Positions 55,459-64,000 of a stretch of DNA of 64,000 nt are shown piece after piece. A program made the position numbers and the translations under genes. This stretch comes from Gemmatimonadota bacterium (GTDB lineage Bacteria; Gemmatimonadota; Gemmatimonadetes; Gemmatimonadales; Gemmatimonadaceae), in contig JAIUOB010000004.1 in assembly GCA_020161135.1 (NCBI GenBank), positions 434,001-498,000 of the forward strand, written 5' to 3'. The first letter of the stretch is position 1. The number at the start of each line of letters is the position of its first letter. The notes beneath the pieces are model-generated. The model worked only from the letters and a program-made list of their open reading frames with translations. It did not search any database and was not told where the DNA came from.

Positions 55459-56161
55459 TGCTGTCTCCCGCCGCAACGAGCCGTCCGCTCACGAGGCGAA
55501 ACTGGGTGGGGGTTGGGGACGCCACGGGGATGGTGCGCGCTGACGCGCGTGTCGCGGACTCGCGCACGGACGCACGCGGGGCTCCACCCCGTGGCGTGCG
55601 CGATGCTCCGGACATCGGCGTTGCATCGACGGTGCCATCGTGCAGAATGACCAGTGCACCGCCTCGTGCGCGCTGCTGCCGCGCCCACGTCATCCAGGCG
55701 TCACGCTCAGCCGCACCGTCCCGGACCGGCGTGTGCACCCCGCCGCCATGCCTGCCGCGTGAAGCACGCAGCAGGTGCAGCACGGGACCGGCAATGTCGT
55801 GGAGCGGGGACGACCACGCGGACGACTCGACCATCGGCGCGCGCCACCCCCGACAGAGCCAGGCCACGGCCGCGGAGCCGATGGACGCGCGTCGAACCTG
55901 CAGCGTGGGGTGCGCCGCGCGCGCGCCGTCGACCAGTCCACGCGCATGCAGGCGACGGAAGCGGTGCTCGCCCTCGAGCGCGACGGCCAGCAGGTGGGCC
56001 GCGGTGGGATCGGCGTGCCGAATGACGACACAGTCGCCGCCGTGCACGACCAGGTGCACGCGATCGAGCAGCGTCACGCTCACACGACAGCCCGCGACAC
56101 CCGCCCGCCACGAGGCGGAGGTGTCGTGCAGTTCGAGGAGAGTGGAAGGGGCATAGTCCAT
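55454..56161 (-). CDS. Hypothetical protein, possibly degenerate ABC-ATPase-like
   Basis: 235 residues from ATG 56161 (an ATG at 56194 is possible). The segment 'LVVHGGDCVVIRHADPTAAHLLAVALEGE' lies where ABC ATPases have the Walker A region, and 'GALVILHDGTVD' resembles the strand after their H-loop, but there is no GxxGxGK(S/T), no signature LSGGQ and no Walker B aspartate-glutamate. It may be a decayed nucleotide-binding domain or an unrelated protein. The C-terminal 40 residues are low complexity. Weak coding evidence; a plus-strand frame overlaps the same region but looks like its shadow. Confidence 0.45.
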   Translation of the reverse strand: MDYAPSTLLELHDTSASWRAGVAGCRVSVTLLDRVHLVVHGGDCVVIRHADPTAAHLLAVALEGEHRFRRLHARGLVDGARAAHPTLQVRRASIGSAAVAWLCRGWRAPMVESSAWSSPLHDIAGPVLHLLRASRGRHGGGVHTPVRDGAAERDAWMTWARQQRARGGALVILHDGTVDATPMSGASRTPRGGAPRASVRESATRASARTIPVASPTPTQFRLVSGRLVAAGDST

Positions 56162-56235
56162 GGGCGCACGATGCAAGCTGCACCGTGCGCCCATGTCATC
56201 ATTCTGTTGCGGGCGGCATCACCCGCACGCGCCGG

Positions 56236-57099
56236 TCACGAACGCGGGTTGATCCCGCGGAGCTGTTCGATCTCGGCGATCAGCTCCGCTTCGCCGGTCT
56301 GCTTGTCCGGCGTCTGCGCCGGGAGCGCCGCGACTGGTGCCGCGTCGGCAGCGGCTGCCTCGGCCGGAGCGGCCGCACCGGCTGCGAGCTGCTTGCTGGC
56401 CGCGGGCGCGCCCGAGGGGAGCATGCCCATGCGCTGCTTGAGCTGCAGCAACTGCATGTCGGCGCTGGCACCGCCCGACGAACGCTCGAGCTGCTTGAAC
56501 TCGCCGGCCAGACGATCGCCGCTGAACTCCTCGTCGATCTCCTGGGCGGCCGCGAGCTGCCGCTCGTTGGCGGTGATCTTCTCCTCCATGCGGGCGAAGG
56601 CCTCGAACGCCGAGTTCTCCGACATGCCCGACATGGTCTGCGAGATGCGCGCCTGCGCTTCGGCACGCCGCTGGCGGGCGAGCAGCAGGTTCTTCTTGCG
56701 CTTCGCTTCCTCGATCTTGTCATTGAGGTCGCGCAGCGACTGCTTGAGCTTCTCGGTCTCGAGCTTGTGCGCTTCCCACGTGGTGGCGAGCGCCTGCCCG
56801 TGTTCGAGGTGTTCCTGTCCGCGGAGCAGCGCCTGCTTGGCGAGGTCATCGCGTCCTTCCTGCACCGCGAGCATGGCGCGCCGCTCCCAGTCGTCCGCCA
56901 GCTTGAACTCGGCGTCGGCCTGGTCCTTGAGGCGCTTCTCGTCGGCGATGGATGCGGCCACCTGCTGCTTGGCCTTCGCCAGCTGGTTGCGCATGTCGAC
57001 GATGATCTGATTCAGCATCTTCTCGGGGTTTTCCGCCGAGGAGATGAGGTCGTTCAGGTTCGACTTGATGAGGGTCGACAGGCGATCGAAGATACCCAT
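56236..57099 (-). CDS. pspA: PspA/IM30 family membrane-stress protein
   Basis: 287 residues. Starts MGIFDRLSTLIKSNLNDLIS, the amphipathic helix 0 that binds membranes, followed by the long coiled-coil hairpin (about 25-190; MLNQIIVDMRNQLAKAKQQV). ESCRT-III-like PspA/Vipp1 proteins polymerise on damaged inner membranes. After the core comes an Ala/Pro-rich linker (about 235-265) and a terminal helix (GEAELIAEIEQLRGI), longer than in E. coli PspA (222). It lies 3 nt after a small YbjN/CesT-like gene. No pspF/pspBC is nearby. Confidence 0.93.
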   Translation of the reverse strand: MGIFDRLSTLIKSNLNDLISSAENPEKMLNQIIVDMRNQLAKAKQQVAASIADEKRLKDQADAEFKLADDWERRAMLAVQEGRDDLAKQALLRGQEHLEHGQALATTWEAHKLETEKLKQSLRDLNDKIEEAKRKKNLLLARQRRAEAQARISQTMSGMSENSAFEAFARMEEKITANERQLAAAQEIDEEFSGDRLAGEFKQLERSSGGASADMQLLQLKQRMGMLPSGAPAASKQLAAGAAAPAEAAAADAAPVAALPAQTPDKQTGEAELIAEIEQLRGINPRS

Positions 57100-57102
57100 G
57101 GA

Positions 57103-57507
57103 TCAGCGGGCCTCGCGGAAGGCGGCCAACTCGCGCATATGCGTGGTGAGCGAGAGCGTCATGCTCTCGAACGCGGCGAGGAACTCCTCGAAGTCGAGGT
57201 GCGCCAGTTCGAGCGCTTCGGTGAGCACCACCGCGTCGCCTTCGATGCCGTAGGCACCGTGCAGGAGGTCGGTGGCGTTGAGTTCGAGCAGGCGGCGGTT
57301 GAGCGACGCCTGCTCGGCGGCCTCCGCGGGGTGCGGCATGACCTTCACGCGCAGGACGACTACCGGTGGGTTGTGGGTCACGACGACATCGAAGTCGAAG
57401 GCGCCCCCCGGCTTGACGACCCACAGGCCGGGCTCGAGTTCGGTGTGGCTGGCTCCCTCGCCGCTCAAGCGATCGAGAAAGTCCTGGATGTCTTCACGCG
57501 TGACCAT
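57103..57507 (-). CDS. YbjN/CesT-like small protein linked to PspA
   Basis: 134 residues. The alternating beta-strand/helix pattern (ELEPGLWVVKPGGAFDFDVV, VVVLRVKVMPHP, helices NRRLLELNATDL and LEELAHL-type) resembles the SecB/type III chaperone-like fold found in YbjN and CesT proteins. It is 3 nt upstream of pspA on the same strand, so the two are co-translated and probably act together. Function is not established; a PspA chaperone or regulator is a reasonable guess. Confidence 0.7.
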   Translation of the reverse strand: MVTREDIQDFLDRLSGEGASHTELEPGLWVVKPGGAFDFDVVVTHNPPVVVLRVKVMPHPAEAAEQASLNRRLLELNATDLLHGAYGIEGDAVVLTEALELAHLDFEEFLAAFESMTLSLTTHMRELAAFREAR

Positions 57508-57606
57508 AGTGGGCGTCCCTGTCGGTTCGGATGCGGGGCCGTACGGCAGGACCGGGTGAATCGTTTCGACACGCCGATCTCTGCCGAATTCTACCGCCTT
57601 GGGCGG

Positions 57607-58563
57607 TCAGGGGCAGCGCCCGGTCACGAGCGCCGCCCCACGCCCCTCGGCGATCACCAGCAGGCGATCGTCCGCGAGCCAGGTCACCGCCTCGGCGTAT
57701 TGGCCGGTCCGTCTGCTCAGGGCGCAGCGCGCGACGAGACGGCCCGGCCATCCGGAGAGCCGATCGGCCTCGTACATCCAGAGCGCGCCGTACGTGAGCA
57801 CCGCAAGCCGCGCCGGGCCACTCGCCGGGACGCGCAGGGCGGCATCGGTGACCCAGTCGCGCGAGCGGTCCTTCTCGGGCACACTGGGGAGCGAATCGGT
57901 GATGCCCACGGTGACGCTGCCCGCCTGCCACGCCGCGGGCGAGACACGGAAGGCGTGCGCCGGACGCCACCGCGTTCTGTCGGAGTCGCGCAGTGGCCGC
58001 TTGCGGACCAACCACACGGCGGTGTCAGGCGCCACGAACATCGCCTCCACGTCGCGTGCGCCGCCGTCGTAGCGCAGCAGCAGCGCGGCGGCGATAGGCA
58101 GGTGCGTCGCGGTGTCAGCGCCGGCTCCCAGCACCACGCGTACGATGCGCACCCACGGGTGCTTCGCGCCGTTGTCGCCGACGTCGCCGATGTAGAGGCA
58201 CTCGCCCTCGGGGCACGGCCCGGCCGCCAGCGCCTCCCAGTCGCGATTCTCCGCACCGTCCACGCGTACCGTGCCGCGGTGCGCTCCAGTGCTATCGAGA
58301 CGGAAGAGGACGGCATCGTTCCCGCTGTCGTTCAGCGCCCAGAGGATGCCGGGCGTCGCGCGCGGCGCCGCCAGCCCCGAGGTCTCACGGAGCGTCGGCT
58401 CTCCGAGCGTGCCGGTGACGACCACCTCGCGCAGCGCGACCTCCCCATCGCGAAGCCGTTGCGCGCCCCCATCTCGCTTGGCGAACAGCGCCAACGCACC
58501 GGCGATGACCAGCGCCAATGCCGCAATGGACGCCGCGAGGACGAGGTCGCGCCGACGCGTCAT
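57607..58563 (-). CDS. Hypothetical membrane-anchored beta-propeller-like protein
   Basis: 318 residues. One N-terminal membrane helix (about 8-28, LVLAASIAALALVIAGALAL) anchors an outside domain. 'ETSGLAAPRATPGILWALND' and 'ENRDWEALAAGPCPEGECLY' are typical of beta-propeller families related to SdiA-regulated/esterase-like phytase proteins. No catalytic residues are assigned. The ATG overlaps the sdaAA stop by one base, so it is co-transcribed with serine dehydratase. Confidence 0.6.
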   Translation of the reverse strand: MTRRRDLVLAASIAALALVIAGALALFAKRDGGAQRLRDGEVALREVVVTGTLGEPTLRETSGLAAPRATPGILWALNDSGNDAVLFRLDSTGAHRGTVRVDGAENRDWEALAAGPCPEGECLYIGDVGDNGAKHPWVRIVRVVLGAGADTATHLPIAAALLLRYDGGARDVEAMFVAPDTAVWLVRKRPLRDSDRTRWRPAHAFRVSPAAWQAGSVTVGITDSLPSVPEKDRSRDWVTDAALRVPASGPARLAVLTYGALWMYEADRLSGWPGRLVARCALSRRTGQYAEAVTWLADDRLLVIAEGRGAALVTGRCP

Positions 58564-59447
58564 CAGCCGCCGGTGCGCTTCAATTCGTAGAGTCGCTCAC
58601 GTGCGAGCCGACGACCGGTGGGGGTGGCGGCAAGACCTCCGCCCGCCGTCTCACGGTAGCGGACATCCATGCTCGCGCCGATCTCGCCCATGGTGTCGAT
58701 GACTTCGTCGGCGGGGATCGCAAACTCGATGCCGGCCAGCGCCATCTCGATCGCGGCGAGTGCGATGGCCGCGCCCGTGGCGTTGCGAAAGACGCAGGGC
58801 AGTTCGACGAGTCCGCCGAGGGGATCACAGACGAGCCCCAGGGTGCCCTGCTGCGCGAGGGCGGTGGCGTGTGCCGCCTGGCGTGGTGTGCCACCGAGCA
58901 TCTCCACCGCAGCGCCGGCCGCCATGCCGGCCGCAGCGCCGGTCTCGGCCTGACAGCCGCCTTCGGCACCGGAGAGGGAGGCGCGTTCGGCAACGACGGC
59001 GCCGATGAGTCCCGCGGTCGCCAGCGCGTCGATCACGCGCTCGTCGTCGATGCGCTGCGCCGCCGCGAGCCCGGTGAGCACCGCCGGCAACACGCCGGCG
59101 CCACCGGCCGTCGGCGCAGCGACGATGACACCCATGGCGGCATTCACCTCCTGTACCGCCAGTGCGCGCGCGAGCACATCGCGGAACGGCGTGCCGGCCA
59201 GCGGACCGGCGGGGCCGGTACGCAGCTTGGCGGCATCACCGCCCACCAGCCCCGACGATGACCGCAAGTCGCCCGTCAGGCCGCGATCGACTGCCTGCCG
59301 CATGACCACGAGTGCGCGACGCAGCGCATCGCGGATCTCGGCCACCGGGCGCCCCTGGTCCTTCGCTTCGGCATCGAGGGCGACGGTCGCCAGTGACACG
59401 CCCCGTGCCTCGGCATCGCGGACGGCGTCCGCCAGGCTCTTGTACAC
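58563..59447 (-). CDS. sdaAA: L-serine dehydratase, iron-sulfur-dependent, alpha subunit
   Basis: 294 residues. This is the catalytic half of the two-subunit enzyme converting L-serine to pyruvate and ammonia. Three cysteines for the [4Fe-4S] cluster are visible: C165 (EGGCQAE), C207 (GLVCDPLGG) and C218 (ELPCVFRN). The gene follows the beta-subunit gene by 9 nt. The terminal sequence TPTGRRLARERLYELKR is typical. Confidence 0.95.
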   Translation of the reverse strand: MYKSLADAVRDAEARGVSLATVALDAEAKDQGRPVAEIRDALRRALVVMRQAVDRGLTGDLRSSSGLVGGDAAKLRTGPAGPLAGTPFRDVLARALAVQEVNAAMGVIVAAPTAGGAGVLPAVLTGLAAAQRIDDERVIDALATAGLIGAVVAERASLSGAEGGCQAETGAAAGMAAGAAVEMLGGTPRQAAHATALAQQGTLGLVCDPLGGLVELPCVFRNATGAAIALAAIEMALAGIEFAIPADEVIDTMGEIGASMDVRYRETAGGGLAATPTGRRLARERLYELKRTGG

Positions 59448-59456
59448 TGTGCCTCC

Positions 59457-60125
59457 TCAGGCGCTGACTTTGTCGAGCCGGAACGCCCAGGTGACCCACG
59501 GCAACGCACGCAACGCATCGCGGACGTTCTCGCCGGGCTCGTGATCGACTTCGATGACCATGAACGCGTCGCCACCACGTTCCTTTCGCGTGAGCTTGAG
59601 CGTCGCGATGTTGAGGTCCGCATCGGCCAGCAGCCCGGCGATGCGCGCGACCGAGCCCTTCACGTCGTGGGCGACGAGCACGATGGTGTGCAGGTTGCCC
59701 GTGACCTCGACGGGATAGCCGTCGATTTCCTGCACGACGACGCGTCCCGCGCCGAGGGAGGCGCCGCGCATCTGTGCGGTGCGTCCGGCCCGCTCGAGCG
59801 TGATGCGCACCGTGTTCGGGTGCGCCTCGTCGTCGATGGTCGTCTTCTCGAAGCGGTAGGCGAGTCCTTCGCGCTCCATGATCTCGAGCGCGGTACGGAG
59901 TCGTTCGTCGTCGGGACGGAAGCCCATGAGGCCGCCGACGATCGCCTTGTCGGTGCCGTGCCCCTCTCCCGTGCGGGCGAAGGAGCCATGCAGCTCGATG
60001 TGGGCGCGCTCGGGGGTGCCCCCCACGAGGCACCGCGCGAGCAGCCCGAGGCGACAGGCACCGGCCGTGTGGCTCGAACTGGGCCCGACCATGACCGGGC
60101 CGATGATGTCGAGGAGAGAAACCAT
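59457..60125 (-). CDS. sdaAB: L-serine dehydratase, iron-sulfur-dependent, beta subunit
   Basis: 222 residues. The N-terminal part (VSLLDIIGPVMVGPSSSHTAG) is the serine-dehydratase beta domain; the C-terminal part (about 150-222) is an ACT domain (HTIVLVAHDVKGSVARIAGL), a likely L-serine sensor. It pairs with the alpha subunit encoded just downstream. It lies 9 nt after the uvrA stop on the same strand. Confidence 0.95.
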   Translation of the reverse strand: MVSLLDIIGPVMVGPSSSHTAGACRLGLLARCLVGGTPERAHIELHGSFARTGEGHGTDKAIVGGLMGFRPDDERLRTALEIMEREGLAYRFEKTTIDDEAHPNTVRITLERAGRTAQMRGASLGAGRVVVQEIDGYPVEVTGNLHTIVLVAHDVKGSVARIAGLLADADLNIATLKLTRKERGGDAFMVIEVDHEPGENVRDALRALPWVTWAFRLDKVSA

Positions 60126-60134
60126 GGACGCAAC

Positions 60135-63083
<2,949 letters not shown>

Positions 63084-63113
63084 AGCTTCTGAAGGTGCCG
63101 GGCGCCCGGTGCC

Positions 63114-63482
63114 ATGACAACCCCGCCACCCTGCCCTACCCGAGGTCACGTGCACAGTCCGGACGAGGTCGTGATCGCGCTCACCACGCTCCCCCCTGAC
63201 GCCGACGGCGAGGCGTTCGTCGAGGCGCTGCTGGCGGAACGACTGGTCGCCTGCGGGACGCTGCTGCCGGGCGCCCGGTCGGTGTATCGGTGGGAGGGGC
63301 GCATCGAGCGCGCCGGCGAGACGATCCTGCTGCTCAAGACCAGTGGGGCGCGGGTGGCGCCGCTCCGGGAGCGACTGCCGGCGTTGCATCCGTACGACGT
63401 GCCCGAGCTGCTGATCCTGCGCTGTGACGATGGGTTCCCACCGTATGTGGCGTGGGTGCTGGGAGAAGTTGCCACGGGGTAG
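63114..63482 (+). CDS. cutA: CutA divalent-cation tolerance family protein
   Basis: 122 residues from ATG 63114; an in-frame GTG at 63150 with GAGG just upstream would give the more usual 110 residues. The CutA trimer fold is indicated by '[26 protein letters not shown]' (quote in part: [15 protein letters not shown]), '[20 protein letters not shown]' and '[20 protein letters not shown]'. The physiological role of CutA is uncertain. Confidence 0.95.
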   Translation: MTTPPPCPTRGHVHSPDEVVIALTTLPPDADGEAFVEALLAERLVACGTLLPGARSVYRWEGRIERAGETILLLKTSGARVAPLRERLPALHPYDVPELLILRCDDGFPPYVAWVLGEVATG

Positions 63483-63502
63483 CCGTCAGTCGTCAGCGAG
63501 GC

Positions 63503-64000
63503 ATGATCGCCCTCACCTCGCTTTCCAAGCGGTACGGCACCTTCGCCGCCGTGCGTGATCTCGACCTTGTCGTGCCGGCGGGGGAGCTGTTCGGCTTCCT
63601 CGGCCCCAATGGCGCGGGCAAGACCACGACGATGCGCATGATCGCCGGCATCCTGCAGCCCACGGCCGGCACGATCCGCATCGCCGGACATGACCTGCAG
63701 CGGGATCCGCTCGCCGCCAAGCGCGCGCTCGGCTTCATCCCCGACCGGCCGTTCATCTACGAGAAGCTCACCGGCATCGAGTTCCTGCGCTTCAGCGCGG
63801 GGCTGTACGGCGAGGGCGGTGCCGAGGTGGAGACGCGCGCGAGCGAGCTCCTGGCCCTCTTCGATCTCGAGCCGTGGCGCGACGCGCTCATCGAGAGCTA
63901 CAGCCACGGCATGCGGCAGAAGCTGATCATCGCGAGCGCCTTCGTGCACCGGCCGGCGGTGATCGTGGTGGACGAGCCGATGGTGGGCCTCGACCCCAAG
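63503..64000 (+). CDS. ABC transporter ATP-binding protein (partial)
   Basis: 166 residues; the gene runs off the window end. Walker A is GPNGAGKTTT near residues 32-41, the signature is a variant, YSHGMRQKL, near residue 135, and Walker B is VIVVDEPMVGLD. The GMRQK form is typical of the ABC-2/drug-exporter (CcmA-like) ATPases that pair with a separate membrane permease, which is likely downstream. It follows cutA by 20 nt. Confidence 0.92.
   Translation, partial: MIALTSLSKRYGTFAAVRDLDLVVPAGELFGFLGPNGAGKTTTMRMIAGILQPTAGTIRIAGHDLQRDPLAAKRALGFIPDRPFIYEKLTGIEFLRFSAGLYGEGGAEVETRASELLALFDLEPWRDALIESYSHGMRQKLIIASAFVHRPAVIVVDEPMVGLDPK

Noticed and set aside
55446..56156. Plus-strand ORF of 236 codons
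   Set aside because: It is opposite a minus-strand frame with more protein-like pattern, and it crosses the convergent hairpin; low-complexity Arg/Ala composition.

Overview
The window is GC-rich, almost fully coding DNA from a bacterial chromosome. Several traits suggest a member of the Gemmatimonadota close to Gemmatimonas: a transmembrane Ser/Thr kinase with a periplasmic tail, a carboxypeptidase-regulatory-domain protein, a PEP-CTERM protein, and ribosomal proteins with long low-complexity N-terminal extensions. This assignment is inference from gene style; no rRNA gene is present to settle it.

Layout. (1) 2-727: partial plus-strand surface or TonB-type protein. (2) 746-16992, minus strand: one long translation block, read as fusA-tuf-rpsJ-rplCDWB-rpsS-rplV-rpsC-rplP-rpmC-rpsQ-rplNXE-rpsNH-rplFR-rpsE-rpmD-rplO-secY-adk-map. 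(3) 17562-28651, mostly plus strand: an exopolysaccharide-type island holding a MotA/ExbB-like membrane protein, a single-span coiled-coil partner, a BcsA-like synthase with PilZ domain, two GT39-like membrane glycosyltransferases, a BcsC-like TPR/beta-barrel exporter and a PEP-CTERM protein. (4) 28755-29629: rpsG and rpsL. (5) 30083-40077: a second island with a Ser/Thr kinase, a large lipoprotein, and a tight minus-strand four-gene operon (flavin dehydrogenase, MBOAT-SGNH acyltransferase fusion, carrier protein, adenylation enzyme). (6) 40253-53137, minus strand: tRNA-Thr/Tyr/Gly/Thr, rpmG-secE-nusG-rplKAJL-rpoBC. (7) 53228-64000: cysS, pspA and a small partner, L-serine dehydratase, uvrA, cutA and a partial ABC ATPase.

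Read on the minus strand, the classical order secE/nusG - L11/L10 - rpoBC - str - S10 - spc is preserved, but two islands of about 10-12 kb are wedged between rpoC and rpsL and between rpsG and fusA.

The most interesting system is the operon at 34567-40077. Three consecutive 4-nt stop/start overlaps join its four genes. The adenylation enzyme has a pocket code (DLFYLALVCK by my manual alignment) nearly identical to the one I recall for L-proline-activating PltF/RedM-type enzymes. The dehydrogenase looks like the PltE type, with its catalytic glutamate in the relocated position. This predicts carrier-bound pyrrole-2-carboxylate, which the fused DltB-like/SGNH protein would transfer to a surface acceptor: a Dlt-like pathway with a pyrrolyl rather than D-alanyl group. 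The exopolysaccharide island is the second candidate, because an ion-channel-like pair precedes a cellulose-synthase-like gene and no BcsB is visible.
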